DNA from: an uncultured Verrucomicrobia subdivision 3 bacterium
GTDB lineage: Bacteria; Verrucomicrobiota; Verrucomicrobiae; Limisphaerales; UBA11358
Length of the DNA stretch: 29,913 nt
Assembly: GCA_903847285.1 (NCBI GenBank)
Contig: CAINDH010000174.1
Location: 1 to 29,913 of the forward strand
Direction of reading: 5' to 3'
The notes beneath the pieces were generated by a model that saw only the letters and a list, made by a program, of their open reading frames with translations, was not told where the DNA came from and searched no databases. Below are positions 8,511 to 14,697 of this stretch, piece by piece. Numbering within the stretch: the first letter of the stretch is position 1; every line of letters starts with the position of its first letter. The translations under genes and the position numbers were made by a program.

Positions 8511-9131
8511 GTGAGCAATACATTCAGATTGGGCGTTCTCGGCTCCGGCAAAGGTTCAAACTTCGTCGCCATCGCCGATGCGATTGCGGCGGGGAAAATC
8601 CCGGCGGAAGTCGGCATCGTGTTGAGCGATGTCGAATCGGCGGGCATCCTCACGCACGCGCGCGAGCGGAAAATGCCCGCGCAATTCATCCCGCCGGGAA
8701 AATTCCGCACCAAACTGGATGAAGACGCCGAGCGCGCATTTGTCGCCGCGTTGCAAGCGGCGAACGTAGATTTGATTGTCCTCGCCGGTTTTATGCGTGT
8801 GTTGAAAGGTGATTTTCTTCGCGCCTTCGAGGGACGCATCGTGAATGTCCATCCCTCGCTCCTGCCGTCTTTTCCCGGACTTGAGGCATGGAAGCAGGCG
8901 CTCGATCATGGCGTGAAGGTCGCGGGCTGCACCGTGCATTTCGTGGATGCGGGCGTGGATTCCGGCGCGATCATCGGCCAGCAAGCCGTGCCGGTCTTGG
9001 ACAACGACACGTCGGAAACTTTGCACCAGCGCATCCACGCCGCCGAGCACGCGCTCTATCCGCAATGCGTCGCCGCCATCGCGCGGCAGGAGATTTCCGT
9101 GGTGGGTAGAAAAGTGATCTGGAAAAAATGA
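8511..9131 (+). CDS. purN: phosphoribosylglycinamide formyltransferase
   Basis: PurN transfers the formyl group of 10-formyltetrahydrofolate to GAR in the third step of purine synthesis. The 206-residue protein begins with the Rossmann-like strand RLGVLGSGKGSNF, which holds the phosphate-binding loop. It contains NVHPSLLPSFPG with Asn112 and His114, and AGVDSGAI with Asp150; the 38-residue distance from Asn to Asp equals that of the Asn106/His108/Asp144 triad in E. coli PurN. I chose the GTG at 8511 because family homology starts there; the 48 codons of open frame before it lie mostly in the palindromic repeat and do not resemble PurN. No convincing Shine-Dalgarno precedes it. The stop overlaps the start of the next gene by four bases. 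Confidence 0.92.
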   Translation: MSNTFRLGVLGSGKGSNFVAIADAIAAGKIPAEVGIVLSDVESAGILTHARERKMPAQFIPPGKFRTKLDEDAERAFVAALQAANVDLIVLAGFMRVLKGDFLRAFEGRIVNVHPSLLPSFPGLEAWKQALDHGVKVAGCTVHFVDAGVDSGAIIGQQAVPVLDNDTSETLHQRIHAAEHALYPQCVAAIARQEISVVGRKVIWKK

Positions 9132-9649
9132 ATGCTAGGACAATCAAGTTTGCAGTCATGCTATTGGTGGCGAGTTCGGCGGTTTGCTTGATTGTCAAAA
9201 ACATCACCGTTTTGAAACGGGAGGATGTTTACCCTGCGCCAGATTTTAATGCTTTACGCGTTGTGGTCATTCCATCAAAAACAACGATTCGTGTCGGAGA
9301 AAAATTTGAACTGGAGTTGCGTGTTGAAAATATTTCCCAGATAAATCAATCGGTTGCTGCATGGACTTGCAGTTGGGAGTTCGGTTGGCAATGTAGTGAC
9401 AAGAGAATTTTTTCTGCTAACTCCATGAGTTGCAATTCTAACTTTCCACATTCTGTCATCATTTCTTCAGGTGAGGCTTACACAAATACGTTTCTAGCCA
9501 TTGTTAAGGATTCTGCTGCTCTTGGTAAAATTTCTTTTCGTATGGGTTTTGGCTCATTCAAAGACTTCTTGAATAGCAAAGATCAAAGCCGCGATGAATA
9601 CTACCAGCCAATCTGGAGCGAGCCGGTCACCATTGAGGTTGTTCCATGA
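9128..9649 (+). CDS. hypothetical membrane-anchored protein, AT-rich
   Basis: I do not recognise this 173-residue protein. It has an N-terminal hydrophobic segment (residues 8-24, FAVMLLVASSAVCLIVK) that would anchor or export it, followed by a domain that looks beta-rich: RVVVIPSKTTIRVGEKFEL and ELRVENISQ resemble the first strands of an Ig-like or BsuPI-like fold. Three cysteines in AWTCSWEFGWQC and SMSCNSN could form disulfides outside the cytoplasm. It ends with WSEPVTIEVVP, a terminal beta strand. Its start ATG overlaps the purN stop (ATGA), so it is probably co-translated. Base composition is clearly richer in A and T than the neighbours, suggesting recent acquisition or weak codon selection. 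Confidence 0.7.
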   Translation: MNARTIKFAVMLLVASSAVCLIVKNITVLKREDVYPAPDFNALRVVVIPSKTTIRVGEKFELELRVENISQINQSVAAWTCSWEFGWQCSDKRIFSANSMSCNSNFPHSVIISSGEAYTNTFLAIVKDSAALGKISFRMGFGSFKDFLNSKDQSRDEYYQPIWSEPVTIEVVP

Positions 9650-9681
9650 ATTCGACAAGTAAGATTCATCTCACCGCGACG

Positions 9682-9716
9682 CAACTCTTGCGCTAAGAAC
9701 CGCAAAAAAAGAGTTG
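9682..9716. other. weak inverted repeat in the 9650-9861 intergenic gap
   Basis: CAACTCTT at 9682-9689 is complementary to AAGAGTTG at 9709-9716 across a 19-base loop that includes seven A. There is no T-run after the second arm on the + strand, so it is not a convincing terminator for the purN pair. The rest of the gap to 9783 shows nothing clear except an AT-rich stretch at about 9767-9780. Confidence 0.35.
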
Positions 9717-9783
9717 GCCTCGCATCGCGGGAACTGGACAATTATCCCGTCACGCACGCAAATCAGAATTTTTAAAAATAATC

Positions 9784-9852
9784 GCCACAGAGACACAGAG
9801 CGCACAGAGGGTCTGAATTATGTTTACTCTGTGTCCTCTGTGTCTCTGTGGC
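9784..9852. repeat. dispersed CACAGAG palindromic repeat upstream of hisG
   Basis: Left arm 9784-9809 begins GCCACAGAGACACAGAG; right arm 9827-9852 ends CTCTGTGTCTCTGTGGC. They are complementary at 24 of 26 positions with a 17-base loop. This is the kind of palindrome that I recall producing spurious peptides such as LCVLCLCG in many environmental genomes. It ends nine bases before the hisG ATG and would place a very stable hairpin in the 5' leader of any transcript that starts upstream. Confidence 0.85.
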
Positions 9853-9861
9853 AAAAATAAA

Positions 9862-10737
9862 ATGAGCAAGAAACTGAAATTCGGTCTGCCTAAGGGCAGT
9901 TTGCAGGAAGCCGCCATCCAGAAGCTGGGCAAGGCGGGCTACAACATCACCGTCAGCAGCCGCTCCTACGTGCCTTATGTGGACGACGAGGAACTCGACA
10001 TCCGCATGTTCCGCGCGCAGGAGATCTCCCGCTACGTCGAGCACGGCTATCTCGACTGCGGCATCACCGGCCACGACTGGGTCATCGAGAACGGCTCCAA
10101 GGTTCACGAGGTCGGCGAATTTCTTTTCAGCAAAGTCTCCCGCCGCCCCGCGCGCTGGGTGCTGTGCGTCCCCGAGAATTCTTCCGTGAAGTCCGTGAAA
10201 GATTTGCAGGGCAAACGCATCGCCACCGAAGTCGTCAACCTCACCAAGAAGTATCTCAAAAAGAATGGTGTGAAGGCCGAGGTGGAATTCTCCTGGGGCG
10301 CGACCGAGACCAAGGCACATGAATTAGTGGACGCCATCGTGGACGTGACTGAAACCGGTTCCTCGCTTCGCGCGAACAAGCTGCGCATCGTGGATGAACT
10401 TCTGGTTTCCACCCCGCGACTCATCGCGAATCTGGACGCGTGGAAAAATCCGTGGAAGCGCCGGAAGATCGAGACCATGGCGTTGCTGCTCAAAGGCGCG
10501 TTGGACGCCGAGGCGCTCGTTGGCCTGAAGATGAACATCGCCGAGAAGAACCTCGCCAAGCTGTTGCGGGATCTGCCCGCGCTGCGCAATCCCACCATCG
10601 CCAACCTGTCCCTCAAAGGCTGGGTGGCCGTGGAGACCATCATAGACGAGAAGATCGTGCGCGAACTCATCCCGCAGCTCAAAGCCGCCGGCGCCGAAGG
10701 CATCATCGAGTATCCGCTGAACAAAGTAGTTTATTGA
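9862..10737 (+). CDS. hisG: ATP phosphoribosyltransferase, long form
   Basis: HisG joins ATP and PRPP in the first committed step of histidine synthesis. At 291 residues it is the long form with a C-terminal regulatory domain, so it should not need HisZ. The catalytic part starts LKFGLPKGSLQ and contains DIRMFRAQEI, DCGITGHDWV, the strand/loop RIATEVVNLTKKYL and the PRPP-binding segment AIVDVTETGSSLRANKL. The C-terminal domain (from about residue 213) includes PTIANLSLKGWVAVET, matching the ACT/PII-like region that binds histidine. I start at the ATG at 9862; an upstream extension to 9820 is encoded by the palindromic repeat. No Shine-Dalgarno is visible in GGCAAAAATAA. No other his gene is nearby, and a strong terminator follows. 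Confidence 0.95.
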   Translation: MSKKLKFGLPKGSLQEAAIQKLGKAGYNITVSSRSYVPYVDDEELDIRMFRAQEISRYVEHGYLDCGITGHDWVIENGSKVHEVGEFLFSKVSRRPARWVLCVPENSSVKSVKDLQGKRIATEVVNLTKKYLKKNGVKAEVEFSWGATETKAHELVDAIVDVTETGSSLRANKLRIVDELLVSTPRLIANLDAWKNPWKRRKIETMALLLKGALDAEALVGLKMNIAEKNLAKLLRDLPALRNPTIANLSLKGWVAVETIIDEKIVRELIPQLKAAGAEGIIEYPLNKVVY

Positions 10738-10754
10738 ACGGAAGTTTTTCAAAT

Positions 10755-10786
10755 GCCGCCGGCAAAAAATTGTCGGCGGCTTTTTT
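10755..10786 (+). terminator. rho-independent terminator of hisG
   Basis: GCCGCCGGCA (10755-10764) pairs with TGTCGGCGGC (10771-10780), with one G-T wobble, around a six-base AAAAAT loop, followed by six T at 10781-10786. It lies 17 bases past the hisG stop. Confidence 0.92.
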
Positions 10787-10810
10787 GTGGCGCTGATAGG
10801 TAATCTGAAA

Positions 10811-11686
10811 ATGAATTCTTCCAGTGAAATTCTCTTCCCAGTGCGCGACTACGATCTCGCCGCCACGCTGGATTCCGGTCAGGTCTTCCGCTGGCAGCGC
10901 GAAGGGGATGCGTGGGTTGGAGTGCTGGGAAAACATTTTCTTCGCCTCGCGCAAACGCCCGAAGGCATCCACGCGCAGGCTGACGGACCCGTCCATGACT
11001 GGCATTTTCTCCGCGAATTTTTACAGAGCGATATTAATCTTGTCGCCATTCTGAAAACATTTCCCAATGACGATCCGATGCGTGCCGCTGTCGCGGCATG
11101 TCGCGGCCTGCGGTTGCTCCGACAAGACCCGTGGGAATGTCTCGCCTCATTCATCCTCTCCTCGACGAAACAGATCGTCCAAATCCGTCAGATTGTCGGG
11201 CTGCTCTGCGAACGGTTTGGCGAACCTAGTAGCGTCGGTCTGTGCCCGCCGTCCGGTTCGGCGCTCACCGAGTGCCGCCGTAGTTTTCCAACCCCGCAAC
11301 GTCTCGCCGCCTGCTCAGAAAAAGAGTTGCGTGATTGCAAGATGGGTTTCCGAGCGCCGAGCCTGCTCGCCGCCGCACAACGGATTGCGGATGGCAGTTT
11401 TGATCTGGAACGCATCCACGCGCTCGACTACGCCGCCGCCCGCGCCGAACTGATGACATTGCGCGGCGTAGGCGGAAAAATCGCCGACTGCGTGCTGCTG
11501 TTCGGCTACGGTTATGATTCTGCGTTTCCGGTGGATGTGTGGATTGAACGCGCCTTGCAGGAACTTTATTTTCCGCGCCGTCGCGCCAGCGAGCAGCGGC
11601 TCCGTAAATTTGCCGCCACGCATTTCGGACCGCACGCCGGCTACGCCCAGCAGTATTTATTTCACTACATGAGGACAAAGGTCTAG
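10811..11686 (+). CDS. ogg: 8-oxoguanine DNA glycosylase/AP lyase (OGG1 type)
   Basis: A 291-residue OGG1/AlkA-superfamily base-excision enzyme that removes 8-oxoguanine. The N-terminal OGG domain includes ATLDSGQVFRWQ. The helix-hairpin-helix and Gly/Pro/Asp loop read LRGVGGKIADCVLLFG and FPVDVWIERAL; Lys223 and Asp242 are 19 residues apart, as Lys249 and Asp268 are in human OGG1, so glycosylase and lyase residues are present. CLASFILSSTKQIVQI matches the substrate-pocket helix with its Gln. The ATG at 10811 has AGGT about nine bases upstream; the GTG at 10787 would fall in the hisG terminator. About 20 residues after ERFGEP (SSVGLCPPSGSALTECRR) look inserted relative to the family, and their DNA forms an imperfect palindrome. 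Confidence 0.88.
   Translation: MNSSSEILFPVRDYDLAATLDSGQVFRWQREGDAWVGVLGKHFLRLAQTPEGIHAQADGPVHDWHFLREFLQSDINLVAILKTFPNDDPMRAAVAACRGLRLLRQDPWECLASFILSSTKQIVQIRQIVGLLCERFGEPSSVGLCPPSGSALTECRRSFPTPQRLAACSEKELRDCKMGFRAPSLLAAAQRIADGSFDLERIHALDYAAARAELMTLRGVGGKIADCVLLFGYGYDSAFPVDVWIERALQELYFPRRRASEQRLRKFAATHFGPHAGYAQQYLFHYMRTKV
11229..11283 (+). repeat. probable palindromic element inserted in frame within ogg
   Basis: The segment starting AGCGTCGGTCTGTGCCCGCC and ending CTCACCGAGTGCCGCCGTA is an imperfect inverted repeat centred near TCCGGTTC. It codes for the extra SSVGLCPPSGSALTECRR residues between ERFGEP and FPTPQRLA, where OGG1-type proteins normally pass straight into the F-P-T-P segment. 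The reading frame is kept. Copy number elsewhere is unknown. Confidence 0.5.
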
Positions 11687-11732
11687 CGCCGCGTCTGCGC
11701 TCGACAGCGTCATCGGCCCAATCCGGCGTGTG

Positions 11733-11750
11733 TTGGATTTACGAATCCAA
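11733..11750. other. small perfect hairpin in the convergent gap after ogg
   Basis: TTGGATT (11733-11739) and AATCCAA (11744-11750) form a perfect seven-pair stem with a TACG loop, followed by GTTTCATT. It may act as a weak terminator between the convergent ogg and decarboxylase genes, but it is short, A/T-rich and lacks a real T-run. The remainder of 11687-11872 shows nothing I can identify. Confidence 0.35.
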
Positions 11751-11872
11751 GTTTCATTGGCGGCCAGGCGCATTGCTTGCTTCAATTACGCCCGCGAAAC
11801 CGCAACGGCTTCAGACGCCAGCGCAAAAGAAATTAAAGTCGCGTCCGGAGGCTTTGGTGGCATTGGTTTGAT

Positions 11873-13165
11873 TCACCGCCAGTTTCCCCAAAAGTTTTCA
11901 AAGTTTTGTCGCTCACGAACGAGGCGTAATCCAGATTTATCTTGCCAGCAAACTGCCGCGTGACCGTGCGAAAAACTCGTCTCCCACGGAATGTGATACG
12001 CGCCGGCATCCAGCCACAGCAGATGGTCGCCCGCTTTCAACGAACGCGGCAGCGGAATGCGCGCGAGCTGGTCAAACGCCATGCAAGTCGGGCCGCACAC
12101 TGCGGTGAGAACTTCCGCGCCGCTGCTTTCTTCTAGGGTGATAAGCGCGTGCTGTTCCCACAGTGAGTGGAGTGCATTCATCGTGCGGCCGCCGTCGCAA
12201 ATGAGCTGGCGTAAACCGCGCCGTTCTTTCACGTCGAGAATTTTCACTGCCAACACGCCGCTTCCAGCGCTGATAAAACGTCCGTTCTCCATCCAGACTT
12301 CGCGCAAATTCGGAAACTGTTTCACCGCTTGGCGCAACTTTTCCGCGAATGCCCGCAATCCAAATTCTCCGCCGTAAACTTTGCCACCGCGCGTCAGCAC
12401 ATGTCGCACGGGAATACCGCCGCCGATGTCGAGATGCAGCGGAGAAAATTTCGCTGCCTGACAAATCTTCGCGACCTCGGAAATGGCGCGCTCATACATT
12501 TGCGCAGAAGGAACGTTTGTGCGTAGATGAAAATGAATCGTCTCAACACGTGCTTTGGCTCGCAGAAGTTTTTTCAGACCTGCCACAGCTTCGTCCGGGG
12601 TGAAACCAAACTGCGTTGGGAACTGTGGCTGCTCCGGGTCGCATTCCTCGCTCGTCAAAATGCGAACACCGCAGCCCCAGTTCAGTTTTTTGGCGAACGG
12701 CAGCAGCGCGTTGAGTTCGGCGGATGAATCAAAATTCACCGACAACTCACGCAGTTCGAATTGTGGCAACCAAGAATGTTTGGCGGGGCCGTTGACTAAA
12801 ATATTTTCCGGCGCGAAACCTTCGGCGAGTGCGGCGCGCAATTCAAATTCGCTGACGACTTCAATGTCCCGCCTTTGCTCGCGCCACCAGCGGAGCAGGG
12901 GGGCAACCGGTTGGGTTTTGCAGGAGAGCCAATGACGGACGACAATTTTGGATTTTGGATTACCGATTGCCGATTGAAAACCTGCGCCGGTGAACGCCGT
13001 GTCCAATTCCGAAATTCTTTCGGCGATTGGTAGTGCGGAAAGGACGTAAAGCGGGGTTGACGCCGAAAACGAAAACGCCTCGCGAACGAGGCGTTTCCAG
13101 AATTGAATGGTTTCAGGCGAATGGCCGAAGTTCAACGCGTTCGTTTTTTTGAGGGCATCAATCAC
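11873..13165 (-). CDS. fold-III PLP-dependent decarboxylase (Orn/Lys/Arg/DAP decarboxylase 2 family)
   Basis: A 430-residue protein with an alanine-racemase-like TIM barrel plus C-terminal beta domain. The PLP lysine is probably Lys83 in HWLSCKTQP, followed by DIEVVSEFELRAAL, which matches the strand after the lysine in LysA and ornithine decarboxylase. HFHLRTN corresponds to the H-x-H barrel strand, LHLDIGGGIP to the glycine-rich phosphate loop, ENGRF to the usual E-P-G-R, GPTCMAFD (Cys361) to the active-site Cys segment, and WLDAGAYHIPW to the final D-x-G-A-Y. Divergence from canonical LysA (SCKTQP for the usual lysine motif, ENGR for EPGR, MAFD for ESxD) makes the substrate uncertain. Its start overlaps the fabI stop (ATGA), so the two are translationally coupled. 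Residues 64-74 (QSAIGNPKSKI) look like a repeat-derived insertion. Confidence 0.82.
   Translation of the reverse strand: MIDALKKTNALNFGHSPETIQFWKRLVREAFSFSASTPLYVLSALPIAERISELDTAFTGAGFQSAIGNPKSKIVVRHWLSCKTQPVAPLLRWWREQRRDIEVVSEFELRAALAEGFAPENILVNGPAKHSWLPQFELRELSVNFDSSAELNALLPFAKKLNWGCGVRILTSEECDPEQPQFPTQFGFTPDEAVAGLKKLLRAKARVETIHFHLRTNVPSAQMYERAISEVAKICQAAKFSPLHLDIGGGIPVRHVLTRGGKVYGGEFGLRAFAEKLRQAVKQFPNLREVWMENGRFISAGSGVLAVKILDVKERRGLRQLICDGGRTMNALHSLWEQHALITLEESSGAEVLTAVCGPTCMAFDQLARIPLPRSLKAGDHLLWLDAGAYHIPWETSFSHGHAAVCWQDKSGLRLVRERQNFENFWGNWR
12941..12976 (-). repeat. short oligonucleotide-repeat tract inside the decarboxylase gene
   Basis: Read on the minus strand, this stretch has CAATCGGCAATCGGTAATCC followed by AAAATCCAAAATT, two runs of near-tandem units. 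It encodes SAIGNPKSKI. I recall the same kind of tract (AIGNPKSKI-like peptides) from intergenic spacers of Verrucomicrobia and other environmental genomes. Here it lies in frame, just before the PLP-lysine strand. Confidence 0.5.
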
Positions 13166-13932
13166 ATCCCCATGATCTGATAGCCGCCGTCAACATATAT
13201 CACCTGACCGGTGATGGACGCCGCTCCATCGCTGGCAAGGAACGCGCCGGTCTGGCCAAGTTCTTCCGTGGTGCAACTGCGCTTAAGTGGCGCGTGTGCT
13301 TCGTAATGCTTCATCATTTCGCCGAAACCGGAAATGCCGCGCGCGGCGAGCGTTTGAACGGGGCCAGCGCTGATGCAGTTCACGCGGATTTTCTTGGGGC
13401 CCAAATCATACGCGAGATAGCGAGTGCTGGCTTCGAGTGCGGCCTTGGCCACACCCATGACGTTGTAATGAGGCACAACTTTTTCCGCGCCATAATAACT
13501 CATCGCCACGATGCTGCCGCCATCGGTCATCAAGGGTGCGGCACCACGAGCGAGCGCGACCAGTGAATAGGCGCTGACATCGTGCGCCACGCGGAAGGCT
13601 TCGCGGGTGGTGTTCACAAATTCGCCTTCGAGCGCTTCTTTGGGCGCGTAGGCGACGGAGTGGAGTAGTAGATTCAGTTTACCGAATTTGTCGCCAACGG
13701 CTTTGAAGACGCTGGCGATATCTTCGTCCTTAGTCACGTCGCATGGCAGGAGCAGCGTGTCTGAACCAAACGTGGACGTGAGTTCAGTGACGTTCTCCTT
13801 GAGGCGTTCGCCCTGATAAGTGAACGCGAGTTTCGCGCCTTCCTTGGCCCACGCTTGCGCGATGGCCCAGGCAATTGAGCGTTTGTTGGCGACGCCGAAG
13901 ACGATTCCAGTTTTTCCGGTGAGCAATGACAT
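13162..13932 (-). CDS. fabI: enoyl-[acyl-carrier-protein] reductase (NADH)
   Basis: FabI reduces the enoyl-ACP double bond in the last step of each fatty-acid elongation cycle. The 256-residue short-chain dehydrogenase fold opens with LTGKTGIVFGVANKRSIAWA, the divergent NADH-binding motif of FabI (G-V-A-N-x-x-S-I-A-W). Active-site residues Tyr146, Tyr156 and Lys163 in SYYGAEKVVPHYNVMGVAK are at the same numbers as in E. coli FabI. The end, GQVIYVDGGYQIMGM, is typical. The ATG at 13932 is the only sensible start. It is the first gene of a two-gene operon whose second gene overlaps it by four bases. The 77-base gap to the divergent gene at 14010 should carry promoters in both directions. Confidence 0.96.
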   Translation of the reverse strand: MSLLTGKTGIVFGVANKRSIAWAIAQAWAKEGAKLAFTYQGERLKENVTELTSTFGSDTLLLPCDVTKDEDIASVFKAVGDKFGKLNLLLHSVAYAPKEALEGEFVNTTREAFRVAHDVSAYSLVALARGAAPLMTDGGSIVAMSYYGAEKVVPHYNVMGVAKAALEASTRYLAYDLGPKKIRVNCISAGPVQTLAARGISGFGEMMKHYEAHAPLKRSCTTEELGQTGAFLASDGAASITGQVIYVDGGYQIMGM

Positions 13933-14009
13933 AATGACGCCAGTGTAAAAAAATTTCCTGCCGCGTCCAGTCTCGACTCGCGTAAGGTCGAAAGTTAAGC
14001 TGCCGCTAA
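13933..14009. promoter_or_regulatory. divergent promoter region between fabI and the M50-like protease
   Basis: These 77 bases separate two divergently transcribed genes, so both promoters are expected here or in the adjacent coding ends. A run of seven A at about 13950 and an interrupted inverted repeat TCGAC/GTCGA lie within it. I cannot assign reliable -35 and -10 boxes. Confidence 0.4.
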
Positions 14010-14645
14010 ATGGATATTTACGACTGGCTCATCCAATACCTGATGTTCCTCGCGTTACTGACGTTCCACGAATACGGACACGCGTGGACGGCTTGGAAAT
14101 GTGGCGATGACACCGCGCGACTCATGGGGCGCGTGTCGCTTAATCCCGTTGTCCATATTGACCCGGTCGGCACGGTGCTCATTCCCTTTCTCCAACTGGT
14201 GCTGCCATATGGCGGCCAATTCCTGATTGGCGGAGCGAAACCCGTTCCCGTCAACCCGTATAACTTGCGTCATCGCGACCGCGACGACATCCTCGTGACG
14301 CTCGCCGGTCCGGCGATGAATTTGATTTTTGGAATCCTGCCGCTCGTCGTTTTGCGGATTGTAGTTTTATTTTCCGTGAACGACACGGTCATTGAACTGC
14401 TCACCAAGTTCGCGCACTTGAGCCTGATCCTCTGCTTCTTCAACTTGCTGCTGCCCATTCCGCCGCTGGACGGCTCGCGCATCGTCCGCGCGCTGATTGG
14501 CATGAGCCATGATGACTATGCCAAGCTCACGTTGCTAGGCTTCATCCCCGTTGCGATCATCTGGCAAATCCCCCAAGTTCAACACTTCGTGTATGGGGCG
14601 ACTGATTTGACATATCTTTTAATCATCAAATGCCTTTGCTTCTGA
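14010..14645 (+). CDS. site-2 protease family (M50-like) membrane protein
   Basis: A 211-residue integral membrane zinc metalloprotease-like protein. The metal-binding motif HEYGH occurs at residues 20-24 in the first hydrophobic helix, and LLLPIPPLDGSRI at 147-159 provides the third ligand, Asp154, of the N/L-P-x-P-x-L-D-G motif. LAGPAMNLIFGILPL around residues 99-112 is the usual A-G-P-x-x-N segment. The compact size without a PDZ domain fits the small YwhC/SpoIVFB-like group rather than RseP. Substrates are unknown. It is divergent from fabI and 52 bases upstream of the OPT transporter, so the two may be co-transcribed. Confidence 0.88.
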   Translation: MDIYDWLIQYLMFLALLTFHEYGHAWTAWKCGDDTARLMGRVSLNPVVHIDPVGTVLIPFLQLVLPYGGQFLIGGAKPVPVNPYNLRHRDRDDILVTLAGPAMNLIFGILPLVVLRIVVLFSVNDTVIELLTKFAHLSLILCFFNLLLPIPPLDGSRIVRALIGMSHDDYAKLTLLGFIPVAIIWQIPQVQHFVYGATDLTYLLIIKCLCF

Positions 14646-14659
14646 AAAAGTTTAGCGTC

Positions 14660-14694
14660 GGAAAAAGAACTCGCGCAACCGGCCGCGTTTTTCC
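14660..14694. other. inverted repeat between M50 gene and OPT gene
   Basis: GGAAAAA (14660-14666) pairs with TTTTTCC (14688-14694), and an inner CGCG (14672-14675) pairs with CGCG (14684-14687) after a five-base bulge. It could be a weak terminator or a leader hairpin ending three bases before the TTG start of the OPT gene. Confidence 0.35.
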
Positions 14695-14697
14695 AAA

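Noticed and set aside
8370..9852. The two palindromes as a CRISPR array or terminator pair
   Set aside because: They are single inverted repeats of different sequence without regularly spaced direct copies, and no T-run follows either.
9820..9861. N-terminal extension of HisG (MFTLCPLCLCGKNK)
   Set aside because: It is the translation of the right arm of the CACAGAG palindrome; HisG homology starts at MSKKLKFGLP.
11730..11963. Small open frame of 77 codons in the gap after ogg
   Set aside because: It runs into the 3' end of the decarboxylase gene on the opposite strand, has no ribosome site or recognisable feature.
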